Under the pieces are notes generated by a model, which did no database searches, was not told the origin of the DNA, and saw only the letters and a program-made list of their open reading frames with translations. Of a DNA stretch of 64,000 nt, positions 12,183-24,200 are shown one piece after another. The translations under genes and the position numbers were made by a program. How positions within the stretch are numbered: position 1 is the first letter of the stretch; the number at the start of each line of letters is the position of its first letter. This DNA is from Corylus avellana (Eukaryota > Streptophyta > Magnoliopsida > Fagales > Betulaceae): the NCBI RefSeq assembly GCF_901000735.1, contig NC_081543.1:23951515-24015514 (forward strand), given 5' to 3'.

Positions 12183-12618
12183 TGTTACGATTATTCGTAA
12201 TAGATCGTGTTACTCGTGCTTCGACCGAAAACGAAGCCGGATCTTGCGCCTTCTTCTTGCCTATGGTTACTAATTGAGAGATAGCAAGGATTTTTGAGAG
12301 GATCCTTAGCCTCTTTCAAACACTAGGTTTGAGGAATAAACTTGTCTACCTTTCATTCACCCAACGTGGGGTTTAAATGAGATTACAAAGACAATCCTCA
12401 TAGGACACTGACTACAAATACTTTCCCTACTAGGAGATATTTCCCTCTACTACCAAAACTAGGAAAACCTCCCTAAAACAACAATGGAGAATATTACTCC
12501 TTATTGGAATTGTAAAGTAATTAATCTAGCTACTTGAATGGAGCACAACCTTCCTTATTAAAAATAGAAAACATACTATAATAGACCATTATCCTTCTTA
12601 GACTCTATGCTTGTAACA
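12183..12618 (-). repeat. 5' LTR of the gypsy element
   Basis: It starts tgttacg and ends gtaaca, and is the same length (436 bp) as the LTR at 7361-7796 with about 9 mismatches. As the 5' LTR it should carry the promoter; no TATA box was assigned with confidence. Confidence 0.95.
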
Positions 12619-12623
12619 CATTC

Positions 12624-15600
12624 CCTCCACCACTTGCATGAAACTTGGTCCTTCATAGCTACTTTTTTGGAACACCACTGCCCCCATGCTCCACACGTCC
12701 CTTGCAGAGGGGCATTCCCATAAAATATGGAACAAAGTCTCCGCTGTCAAACCTCATATCGGGCATGTAGGATCCTTGATAATTTTTCGTCGAAACAGAT
12801 TATCTTTGGTAGGCAAATTATCGAAACAAGCCCTCCAAAGAAAATTTTTTTTCCATGTTAAGGATTCTCAACTTCTATAATTTACTATGTACTTCACTAT
12901 CACCCCTTCTCATCGAACCTCCTGCTTTGGAATGAGCCGCCATCTCTTGTTGTCTATAATATGCACTCTTCACTATGAAAAGCCCACATTCCGTTCCTGT
13001 CCAGATCAACTGATCAGGTTGGTCAGTGCTACTGAGTGGTAGTGTGGATATGACTTGGGCTTCCTCATGTGTAAAAATCTGCTCCAAGAGTCGCATATTC
13101 CAACAACCAGTATCCCCAGCAATAAGCTTATTCACTGTGTCCGTTGGATCTAAGATTGAAGGAGGAGACTGCATCTTAAAGGTTGAAAAGCTTGGGTTAT
13201 CCATTTTTCGCCCCAAATTCATATAGTCTTACCGTTCCCTATCCTCCATATAGGACCTTCCTTTAGAAGATCACATGCCCTAAATATACTTCTCCACCCA
13301 AAAGAAGGCTTATTACCTAATTTTGCTTGTAAAATTGAACCATCCAGGTAATATTTTCAGCACATGATCTGCGCCACAAGGCTATTTGGCGTCTTCCATA
13401 TCCTCCTACATTGTTTTGCCAATAATGCCCTATTGAAATCAGTAAAATCCTGGAAACCCATCTCTCCACATGCTTTAGAAAGCCCCATTTTCTTCCAACT
13501 CATCCAATGTATTTGGTTCTCCTTTGCTTGATGGCCCCACCAAAACCTTTGCATAAGAAGATTGATCTCCGAACAAAGGGACTTCGGTAATTGGAAGACA
13601 CTCATGCTATAAGTCGTGATAGCTTGAACAACCGCTTTTAATAAAACTTCATTTCCAGCTTGTGAGAGAAACTTTAACTTCTAATCTTGAAGTTTTTGCC
13701 ATACTCGATCAATAATGCTCCTAAAAGCGGCAATTCAGGATTTTCCAACAAGAGATGGTAAATCCAAGTATTTATCATACCTTTGTGTGGCCGGGATCCC
13801 CGACACCTCCAATATTTTTTCCTTCTCCTCCACCGAAGTATTCCGGCTAAAAAAGATCGCAGTCTTTTCATTATTTAATTTATGGCCCGATCCTTCCTCA
13901 TATTTTCGTAGTATCTTTGTCATATGGTTCTATTGATCCAGATTAGTTATGCAAAATAATAAACTATCATTTGCAAAAAAGAGGTGATTTATCTAAGGGC
14001 CCTTTTTGGATGTAGGCACCCTAGTCAAAACACCTTTAAGATTAGCTTGTGATATCATGGAACTTAGAACTTCTGCACAAAGGAGAAAAAGATAAGGAGA
14101 TAACGGGTCACTCTGTCTTAATCCACGTGATGTATAAATCTTCCCTTTCGGGGAACCATTCACTAGGACCGCATATTGAGCCGTAGACACACACATCATG
14201 ATAAGGTGGATCCATCTCGAATTAAAACCCATCCGTAGCATGACTGTTTCTAACAATCTCCATTCCACCCTGTCATACGCCTTTCTCATATCCAATTTAA
14301 TAGCCATAAACTCATTTTTTCCCCACATACGAGAGTGCATTGTATGGAGAGTTTCATAAGCAGCCAAGACATTATCAATAATAAGACGTCCAGGGATAAA
14401 AGCACTTTGGGTTGATGATATGATATGTGGCATGATTACCTTTAGTCAATTTTATAAAGAACATTGCAAAGACTAATCGGTCTAAAATCAGTGACATTTT
14501 ATAGGCTCTTTTTCTTAGGAATAAGGGCTATATTTGTCGAATTTAATCCATACGACATAACACCAGAATTTAGAATGCTCAAAACATTTTTACATACCTC
14601 CTCTCCCACAGTAACCCAATTTTTCTGAAGAAAAAAAACGGCTACCAATCCGTTAGGGCCCGAAGCTTTAAAAGGTGCCATTTGGTGAAGGGCATGACAA
14701 ACCACCTCCATTGTAAAATCCTTCAAGAGTTGCTCATTCATTTCATCCATGACTCTCTTCTCAATAAAAGCTAAACATGGGTCGACTTCTCCTTCTCGGC
14801 TTGCAGTGAAAAGGCCCATAAAATAGTCAACAAATATCTTTCCCACGTTTTCTTGGGTCTCCCACAGATTGCTGTCTGCATTTTTTATGGCCAGGATTTG
14901 GTTGGATTTTCTTCGTTGGTTTGCACACGCATGGTGGAACTTTGTATTGCGATCTCCATGTTTGAGCCAATCTGTTTTCACCCTTTGTTTCCACTTTAAG
15001 TCCTCCTGATCCAACAAAAGTTGTAGTTCCTGTTTCAGACGTGCAATCTCCACCACTGCTGGCATTCCTTCTGCCCCATGTAAACTCACCAAGCGTCTCT
15101 CCAATAGAAGGATATCATTTTTGTTTTCCCCTTTCACCTTATATCGCAATTGCATAAGATCACGTTTGCATTTCTAAAGCTTCCCTTGGAGTTACTCCCA
15201 TTCATTAACGTCCTGTGTGGGATGGTGCCAGGCATTCGTAATGACCTCACAGCATTTCTTATCAAGTTCTCGTTGTGCTTCATACCGGAAACCACAATGC
15301 CCATATACTCTTGCCCCAGTCTCGTGCAGATTCATCCGAAGAAGAGCATGGTCCGAACTGGTCACCAATTCCACCAATATCTCAGCTTTGGGAAACATGG
15401 TATTCCATTCCTTATTTGATACTCCCTAGTCCAACCTTTATTTTGTATACTCCTCTCCTTCCCTGCAGTTACTCCAGGTGTACTTTGGACCTTTAAATCC
15501 CATGTCCATTAAGCCGCAGTGTTCAAGGGTCCTTTGAAAGGATTCCATTAAACTGCGTGCTCCTAAACACCCTCTCCACTTTTCGGACATATCCAAAATT

Positions 15601-15990
15601 TCATTAAAATCACTGATACACATCCACGGTCCCGGGCTAGATGGGCAAGATATTTTAGTAGATCCCATGCCTCTTTCCTTTTTGAAGGTATCGGATGACC
15701 ATAGAAACCGGTTATCACTGCATTTATGTGTCTCTGACTGAAATTTTGTATTTCAGCTTGTATGTCATCTCCCCATAACAGTGCCAAGCCTCCACTATGT
15801 CCCACACAGTCCACTACAAACATATTTTGGAATCCTAACTTGCACCTCAAAGTCTCCATTTTTTTTTCCTCCGTAACTTGGTTTCCATAAGGAAAACCAT
15901 AGTGGATTTCTTTTCCTTCACCACCCGGCAAAGGTCACGAATTGTCCGAAGGTTCCCAAGCCCTCAGCAGTTCCAACTTAATAAATTCAT
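12624..15990 (-). pseudogene. LINE ORF2 5' part: endonuclease, reverse transcriptase, zf-RVT
   Basis: From ATG 15990 (NLLSWNC, the L1 endonuclease start) the reading meets a TGA at once, then GLGNLRTIRDLC, GHSGGLALLW and MCISDFNEI of the AP-type endonuclease. The RT follows with SAFIPGRLIIDNVLAAYE, KLDMRKAYDRVEW and GLRQSDPLSPYLF, but the catalytic YADD-like motif reads FAND near 13965. After this come LLMQRFWWG and the zf-RVT region, whose Cys pair lies near 12765, ending against the gypsy element. There are several frameshifts and stops. Confidence 0.85.
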
Positions 15991-16059
15991 TGTGGTCATT
16001 GGTACAATTTGTAACAGCACCTTGAGGACATTGAGAATGTCCTTTTATAACTGGGTCGC

Positions 16060-17434
16060 CTATCTCCCTCCAGCACTTCGTCTTTCTCTTTTGTTTTTTC
16101 TTTCATCTAGTATAATAGCCACCTCTAGTGAACACTGTCCAGCCTGTGCTCGCCTTTTCCAGTTTAACTTTGCTATTCCCAATTGCTTTTCCTCACTATC
16201 TCGTCTATGGGAATTAGTGGCCTCAGCCTTTGTGTTTTCGCATTTGGGTTGGCCCATAAAGCCCAAACTTTTATTGTTCCCCCTACTTAAATTCCTTTGT
16301 CGAGGGTTTACATGGTTTCCAAATACTCCACCATCAATTCCTTGATCCTTTGCCTTAAAATATTTTTGAACATGCGCCCTAGAATCCTCCTCATTAATCA
16401 ATTTTTCATAAATTGAAATAGCCGTTTTCTCCACAGTTTTTTTCAAAGATTGCCTTGACTGTTCGCCCTGATACGCTCTAGAATTTCCGTTGTTGCCTTT
16501 CTGGAATGGAGTTTCCTAAAATACATCATCTCAACCTTGTGCCCCGTCGGAGTATGATTGGACCTCTGTTGGACTAGCTCTTGCATGCATCCGTCTGGAT
16601 AAGGGTGGTCTAGAGTGCTCCCCCTTCGTATCAGGATGTTCAGTTTCGTAGTATTCAGCCCTGTGGTTCATCCTCCCATTTCCGCGTTCCTTCCTTCGTG
16701 TTGGCGATGATGCTCTTAGCCATGGCCCATATTGGTTAGGATCCTCCTGCTTCCGGAGAGGATTTCTCTTCTGGCATCCTCCAGGTTCATGATAGATTAT
16801 TCCGCACTGAAAACAATACTTTGGGAGTCTTTCATATTGGAAATCCACCCATCTTGTTGTCCCTTGAAATTTTAAGAACCGTCTCCTTGAGAGAGGTTTT
16901 GAAAGGTCTATCTTGATCTTAACCTGTAGGTATTTCCCCCCATCCGATTCCATCTTGGTCCATATTGAGTTCCTCCACCATGCCCAAGGAACATCCAATC
17001 TTTCTTTCCACCTCCTTTCCCATGCAAGACAATGGCAATTTCAGAATTCTGACCCAGAAAGAGGCCCTTTCAAAATTGATTTATGTCGTTGGTGTAGCAC
17101 CATTGTACTCTTCAACTGCAAACAGACTACTCTCAAAGACCCAAGGTCTCCTTTCTAAGACACGATCCTTATCACATTTATCTCCGAACTCTACCAAGAA
17201 TAGGTTTTCACCCAAAACCTTGAAAGAAGGTGTGCCAGAAGGTTTCCACCATCGCACTAGGTCTGTTTTGAGTGTTTCCTTGCTAACAATCCTATCAGCG
17301 ATCAGCTTCCCTACAACATAGAGTTTCCCACAAGTATGAACTCCTTTTGTTTCTTGGTTTTGGATCTCTAGTATTTCTTCTTCCTCCTCCGTGAGGGAGT
17401 AACTCTCCCACAGCTTCGTTTGGTCCTCAGCCAT
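16060..17434 (-). pseudogene. LINE ORF1 (DUF4283-like, CCHC knuckle)
   Basis: From ATG 17434 (MAEDQTKLWESYSL) the protein has the DUF4283-type RNA-binding region of plant L1 ORF1 (KLIADRIVSKETL, FLVEFGDKCDKDRVL, RRPWVFE). After a frame change near 17080 it has LKIKIDLSKPL-like sequence and the zinc knuckle CFQCGIIYHEPGGC near 16810-16770, then a basic, low-complexity tail. Frameshifts near 17080 and 16500 inactivate it. Confidence 0.8.
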
Positions 17435-19043
17435 GTCATAATCACGTTCTTTTTCGAATAGCCAAAACACTCTGCCTCTACAATCACACCGGACGTAGAT
17501 AACTGATCCTCCTCTACTAGGGTTTTGAAAACCTAGAGAGAAAACTCTTTCGCCGTATCAACGTCACTTTTATTAAAATCAAACAGGAGAAATAAAGCAA
17601 CTTCTCATGAACAATTGCATGACTACAGTCTAGGCAAACATCATATCCAAGATCTCTAATTTCTCCCAAATGGCCTACCGGACAACGAAATACGCCACCT
17701 CAAAGGCTACCCATTCCACTGCCCTCATAAGATTCTTTGAAATTAGAGCTCCCAAACACTAAATATCGTGTCCAATACAAATAAAAATGTACTAAAAGAA
17801 TGATTCGTTTCCAAGTGATTGATATGATATAAAGTAAATAAAAGTTTTGAATTTTTTTATGAAAAAATAATTTTTTTTTTAGAATAATAATAAAAAATAA
17901 TTGATGTGATATAAAAAGTAAAAATATTGAGAAATTAAAAAAGTGGAACTTGGACAAGGCAGACCCTAAAAGATTGATTGTTGATATCCATGCCTACTCT
18001 AAAAGGGGTCTTGATTGTCATCATGTCAAAAAAAAGAAAAAAAAAATCAATTTAGCATCAAAAGTCAAATCAAATTATTTAGCAAGTGAAAATTAAAAGT
18101 TGTTATGTGGTGTGATTGATGAAACGTTTTTAGAGAAAATAAGAAAAATGAATTGATTAATGTGATATAAAGATGAAATAAGTTTTTAATTTTTGTGAAA
18201 AGTAAAAATAGTTGATTAGTAATATGGTTGCGTTTAGTAAATGATTTCGTTTCAATACTATTTATCTCATTTTTTCAATATTTTCTTATTTTTGATATCA
18301 TATCAATAACTTTTTATTACTATTCAAATAAAAAATTACTACAAAACAAAAATTTTTCATTTTTTCATACCGAATATTTTTACATTTTTTTTTTTTTTAC
18401 ATCAATAAATTTTTATTATAATATCAAACCACTAAAATTCCAAACCCGTTACCAAACGGATCCTATGAAAAAATGTATTTAACTTTTCGATAGAAACAAG
18501 AGAAAATGGTTGCCAAACTGTAGTTTTTATGGCTTCTTTTGATAAAGGCATTTACGTAAAGTTTTTTTGTTTTATAGCATAAAAAAAACAAAAATTAATA
18601 TGTTACTTCAGACTTTTTTTACTTTTTAAGTTATATCGAAATACTTTTTTAATAAAAATAAAAAATAAAATCTAAATTTTTTTATCTGACCGACCCACGA
18701 GAGTCTGAGATAAAAAATAAAAATACTTTTTTTTTTTTTAATATTTTATAATATAAATATAAACTATTAAAAAAAAGGACACATAAATTATAATATATTT
18801 TTTTTCTGCCAAATCCAAAGCGAGAAAAGTAAGATTAGACAAGCATTGAAGTAATAAGTCCCGTCCCATAAGCTGAACTATAAAAATGTTTGTGTATTAT
18901 TTTATTCTATTTTTATATCTCCTATGAGAGACATCAGAATGTACGCAGCGACAGCCCAACCTTTAGTGGCGTCAGATTGGTCAGATCGGTCAGATCCTGA
19001 CCAAACCTTTTCTTTCCACTTCAATGATGAAACTGCGGCCAGC

Positions 19044-19198
19044 CACGTGATGCTCAACGCGTGTCCTACATGCCTTCAGGCCCCACCTCCCTGCCCCGAG
19101 TTGGCTCCTTCTGTGGGCCCACCGCTTTGTCGTGACGTGGCTCGACGGAAACCAATCGCTCACCGTATTAAACCTCTCGCCCCTTGGAAGGCCACGTG
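19044..19198 (+). promoter_or_regulatory. Two G-boxes in a GC-rich island upstream of SPA2
   Basis: CACGTG occurs at 19044-19049 and 19193-19198; the second overlaps a further ACGT core (CACGTGACGTGA), and another ACGTGG lies near 19251. G-boxes bind bZIP and bHLH factors such as HY5 and PIFs. The island lies about 1.2-1.5 kb before the likely transcription start of the SPA2-type gene, so a role in its light regulation is plausible but inferred only from position. Confidence 0.4.
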
Positions 19199-20189
19199 AC
19201 GTGACCATCATCGCCTGCTTTATTGCGTGTTCACCTCCCTTTGTTGAATCTACGTGGGTCGTCCGTCGCCATTTCTTCTTTATTTTTTTAAACGCTAAAA
19301 GTTAATATTTTTCTTATATTTAATTTATATTTTTTTTTACAATTTAATAATTAATTTATTAAATTATAAAAAAATATAAATCAAATATAAAAAATTTATT
19401 AACCCCTAACCTATTTTATTATTATTATTTTTTTAATATTGATAATCACCGATTCTTTTCTTTTTCCTTGGGTTTTACCAGAATTAAAAATTAAAAATAA
19501 AACAATTGAAAATTAAATTCCATAGGACAATAATGACTGATTTTTTTTAATTTTATTTTTGAACTTTTGTAGCCATATGAATTAATTGCTGAGATTTATT
19601 ATTCACCATTTTTATTATTTTTAAAATTCTTAGAATTGATTCCTGATTGCTGGTCAAATGGTAACCACAAAGGACTTGTCTCATAGACTCATAGTCAAGC
19701 CAAAAAAAAAAAAAGAAAAAAAAATAAAATTAAAGGGTATAAATATTTTCGAAGAATTTATATTTATTTTTTTATTTTTACCAAAAAGAATAAGAAAAAA
19801 TAGTTAAGGTTGAGCATTCACATTCTGCTTTGTAAATTAAAAAAAAAAAAATTATATTTTCTTATTTTAACTAAGTATTTTTTTTTTTTTTTTAAAATAC
19901 TTACAACTCAGTTTCTATTTGAACTAGTAATAATCTAATTTCAACCCCATAAATAAATAAATAAATGACAAAAAATTCTAACAAAGGAAAATTGAACAGC
20001 GTCGGCAAATATTTTTATTTTGGTCGTATTTGTTGAGTTTACCGCCGCTTGACACACTAATAGTTCCAAGATTATAAATATAGTTATTAAAAAAAAAAGC
20101 GTAAATAAATATCCCGAGAAAAATTCACTCCAAATTTACTGGTCATTGTTGGTAAATGATATTCCGCGTCGTAGATCAGTAGATCTGGT

Positions 20190-20318
20190 ACAGAGAGAGA
20201 GAGAGAGAGCATACGGCAAAACCCAAAAGGCACATAAAATTGGTTACCCCAAAAAAACATAAAATAATTATCCAAACAAAAACAATAAAAATTACTGAAA
20301 GAAATTCTTTAATTTTTG

Positions 20319-20351
<33 letters not shown>

Positions 20352-20352
20352 G
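20190..20352 (+). repeat. GA microsatellites in the SPA2 promoter/leader
   Basis: (GA)n tracts lie at about 20192-20208 and 20321-20351, just upstream of or at the start of the likely 5' leader. GA repeats in plant core promoters are bound by BBR/BPC factors; no function can be read from the sequence alone. Confidence 0.6.
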
Positions 20353-20394
20353 TTGGGAGGCAAAGATATTTATTATCCAGTTTCATCTCCAGGG

Positions 20395-21216
20395 CCAGGG
20401 GTCATAGCTAGCTAGGGCTTTGCTCTTGTCGAATTTTCCATTTTTGCCCATACCCATTTGTTAAGGAATTGAAGAGCTCGGTGCCCGTGGCGGTCGAGCG
20501 CTTCGTTTCGGTTCAAAGAGTTGGTAAGCTCTGCGTTAATTGGGGTGTTGTTTTATGCATTTACACCATTTTTTTGTTTGTTTGTTTGTTTGCGCTGTCT
20601 CTGTTTGGCTTCTGAGAAAATGAAATGAAATGGAGGTTTAAGTTGGTTTAGTCTGTTGCGGTGTTATGTTCTGTTAGTTTGTGAAGGTAGGAGAAAAAAT
20701 TAATTGAGTGAGGTAGCTGTATTTAAGATTAGACGAGGTTAATTCTGAAGCTTAAATGCTCATTTGCTTTATTTTCTTACATTTTCTGAGCAACTAATTA
20801 CTGGGAATTTTTGGGTTGTATTGTTTAATCTCTTTTGTCTAATATCAGAATTATGTATATATCTATATTTGCATGTTTGTATGTGCCTGTTACAGACCAA
20901 AGATTTAGCTATTGGCTTTGGTGATTTGATGGTTTGGTTGATTTTTTGTATTTCCCTTGAAGAAAATTGTTGTTTATATTTTTATATGTTAGTATAAACA
21001 TATGGCGTTGATTTAGCTCTTGGTTTTGTTTGCCATGGCATTGCCTTCTTTCTTCTTAACTAACTTTCTAGCTTGATGATACTAGCAGTTGCACTGAGGA
21101 GTCATTGGAAGGAGGAAGACTAGATATGATAATTTACTTTATCCAATTTTAACCGAAACAAGTCCCATTTACAGTGCAAGCCCAACATTTGACTGAATGA
21201 GGTCAGTTTGGGCCGC
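20395..21216 (+). other. 5' leader with intron of the SPA2-type gene
   Basis: A probable non-coding first exon ends at 20523 (GAGTTG|GTAAGC). The intron would end at the AG of 21071 or 21088, leaving a short leader before ATG 21217. The first-exon start is not fixed by the sequence. Confidence 0.5.
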
Positions 21217-24200
21217 ATGGATGAGGGAGTGGGTGATGAAGCAACCACGTTAGGTGCGATGGAGGGCACACGCCTCCAAAGCAAAGAGAGCGAGTATTCT
21301 CTGAAACCTGAAGGCCGCAACATGTTGGAATCCCAGGAAATGTTTATACCTGGAGAGGGTGACTATAACCAGAGCCCGACCCAGGAGTTTGCAGTTCAAG
21401 AGGGTAAGAATGTAAATAGGAGTATAAACCATGGGAATGGATTGGAGCAACCCCATGCTAGTCTTTGCTCCGTGGATGATGCTGGTATCATGGTTGAGGA
21501 GTTGAGAGTGACCAATTACAATGGCTCGAATTTAGCTATTGTTGGTACATCAAGCAATAGAGAAAGAATGCAGGCTAGGCAGAATCAGTGGCAGCATCTT
21601 TATCAGCTTGCAGGTGGATCAGGAGGTGGGAGTTCACGCGGTGATACGATATGCAGGGACAATGGTCAGGGAATGTCAAGTCTCTGGGAGGATATGGGGG
21701 GCACACATTTTCCAGAGTTATTAGCTCAAAAACCATTTAGCAATGACAGTAAGGATATGACGGAACAGTTGATGACTGCTGAAAATCAAGAGGCATTGGG
21801 CAACAATTGTGGAGGTATCCGGACAAAGATTATATCTAAATCAGGGTTCTCTGAGTTTTTTGTCAAAAAGACTTTGAAGGGAAAAGGGATCGTATGTAAA
21901 GGCCCTCCTAGTGATGTATTTCATGTTGGGCCCAGGGACCAGAATAATTTAAAGATTGGTGGCAGTACTATAGTGGCTTCTGATGTATCACAGGGACTGG
22001 GTTCCAAAACTGCAATGCCTTCTCCTGAAGGTATTGCTGGGCTTAGGCCTCCTGGTGGTTCGGATCATGATGGAGTTGGTTTCAGACAATGGCTGAAAGT
22101 TGGGAGCCATAAAGAAAGTAAAGTTAACTGCTTGTATATATTTAGACAGATCGTGGATGTGGTTGATAATTTCCACTCTCAAGGAGTTGCCTTGAAGGAC
22201 TTACGGCCCTCTTGTTTCAGGTTGTTGCCATCAAATCAAGTTAAGTACATTGGGTCGCCAGTTGAGAGAGAAACATTAAATAGTGTAGTGGATCGTAATA
22301 CTTTGCGCCCAGATAATTGTCTTATAAGAAAAAGGCCTCTGGAGCAGGTAATGTTTCCCTCTGCTGCTTTACATGCAAAGAAGCAAAAGTTCCCCGAGAA
22401 TGTACACTTCATTAGGCGGTGGCACCAATTCCCTTCAAGATCTTGCCACAAACTTGAGAGTGCATATGATAGCAACATCAATATCACTTATCCGAGGGAT
22501 TCTTGTGATGATTATAATGAAGCTAATGCAAGTACAGAATGTGAGAGTCAGAGCAAGCCCAGCAGCCCTTGTGCATCTACTATCGCTCAACAGCAGTTGA
22601 CTTCTCTAAGTGATCGGTTGGAAGAGAAGTGGTATAGAAGTCCTGAGGAGCTTGTTGAGAGTGGCTGCACAACTTCATCAAATATCTACTGTCTCGGCAT
22701 TCTTATTTTTGAGGTGAGATGCCGCTTCTCTATTTACCACTTGAAATTTTCATGTGGGCTTTTATATTTGTTGCTTCTCCATTTTTGTCACTATTGGTGT
22801 TGAACATAGTGACTACAAGAGATAATTACGTAAGTGTAAACATCTGTCCATCTATGCCATGGTGCTTGATATTGCTCACTTCTGCTAGTGTCATTTCTAT
22901 GTGAGCCTGTGTGCTTGTTCTGTCTATTCAGAGCCAAATTTATTTCTCGGTCATTCTGTGTTCAAAACTATAAATGAATAGATCTAAATGTAATGCTCCT
23001 TAGGCTGTACTTTGGTTTGTGTTTGCAAATGATTCTGAATATGCATTGTTAAATGCTGAATACTCTATTTTTTAACTAATTTTTTGAGATACTGCTGAGT
23101 TTGAAAAGATTGTTCAATCTATAAGGCTTTCAGATATAAGAAGTAACTATGATCCTTCCCAGTTCTTAATATATCAATGGTTCTCTATTGGTGTTTCATC
23201 TCAAATGAATCCATAATGCTGTGTTAACAAAAAACTTTTTCTTGAATATTCAGCTAATTAATGATATGGACTTATGGTTTGACAGTCTCTAATTTTGCAA
23301 AGAACTTGGGCTATGTAAGAGATCCTTGTACAATTAGGGAAGCAGCTTACTGCACCTCTTGAACTGAGAGCATAAAGGTTTAAATTACATTCGCATATGG
23401 TTTCTAAATCAATCCTATTCCTGATCCATAATTTATTTGCCATTGTACTGCTCCTTTGGCACCATCCACTGGAATTGCTCCCCATTAGTGGGCTCATTCA
23501 TCCTTGTTTCATGTAATTCGGCCATCTTAAACAGCTTTTTTACATTTTCTCCTCCTTTTGTGCTACTAAACTACAAATGCAGTTATCTTATATAGCCACT
23601 CATCCATCTTAACCCCAAATACTATGGCAACACAAAATCAGCATTCTCACAAAAAAAAAAAAAAAAAAAAAAAAAACTGTCCATACATTAATTGAAGGTT
23701 ATGAGATTTTATACACCATTTGCCAACCACTGAAATAACTGGTGGCTTTGCTATAGAGTACTATCCAAGTTTAGTATCTGGAAGCAATATCTTAGTGTGT
23801 ATTTTCTGGTCGGTTGGACCTATGAGTTATGTTTGTTATTGTTTACTGCTAATTGTTGACTGTTATTGAAGACATTGAATAACCAATTTTTATTCTTTCA
23901 GTTACTTGGTCGTTTTGATTCTGAAAGAGCTCATGCTGCTGCAATGTCAGATCTGCGTCATAGAATTCTTCCCCCAAGTTTTTTATCAGAAAACCCAAAG
24001 GAAGCTGGATTCTGTCTTTGGTTAATTCATCCTGAACCTTCATTGCGTCCAACAACCAGGTAATACCAACTCTTTGTTGTTAAAGTCAAGTAATTTCAGT
24101 TAGTGTTGGGTATGGAGAATTTGAAGTAGTGACATGCCAAGGTGTCTTTCCCTTGGCTAAACCGATGAACGGTATACTGGGTTTTTATTTGATCAAGAAA

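Larger units (their letters stand above)
7361..12618 (-). mobile_element. Ty3/gypsy chromovirus, structurally complete, nested in the LINE
   Basis: Two 436-bp LTRs (TG...CA) flank 4,386 bp of internal DNA, and the same five bases, CATTC, lie outside both ends (7356-7360 and 12619-12623). The minus-strand order is LTR, primer-binding site, gag, protease, reverse transcriptase/RNase H, integrase with a chromodomain-like end, polypurine tract, LTR. Domain order, small size and C-terminal module point to a chromovirus, possibly Reina-like. The whole gag-pol is one frame (12156 down to 7783) with five in-frame stops and no frameshift, so the copy is structurally intact but coding-dead. Confidence 0.95.
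6608..17560 (-). mobile_element. L1-type LINE retrotransposon, decayed, split by a gypsy element
   Basis: Read on the minus strand, the order is ORF1 (DUF4283-like domain and CCHC knuckle), ORF2 with endonuclease, reverse transcriptase, zf-RVT and an RNase H-like domain, and then a poly(A) tail (T run 6609-6620). The LTR element at 7361-12618 splits ORF2. Removing it rejoins the reading across ...VVEG|MFQRGG.... The remaining LINE is about 5.7 kb, full length for a plant L1. Frameshifts and stops make it inactive. The 5' border is estimated from the leader upstream of ORF1; I could not find a matching target duplication. Confidence 0.85.
17561..20394. other. AT-rich intergenic DNA upstream of the SPA2-type gene
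   Basis: Long A/T runs and low-complexity DNA fill this stretch. The piece 18230-18470 may be a MITE relic (gttgcgtttagtaa near one side, ttaccaaacggatcc near the other), but ends and target duplication are unresolved. The exception is a GC-richer island at 18930-19260. Confidence 0.5.
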
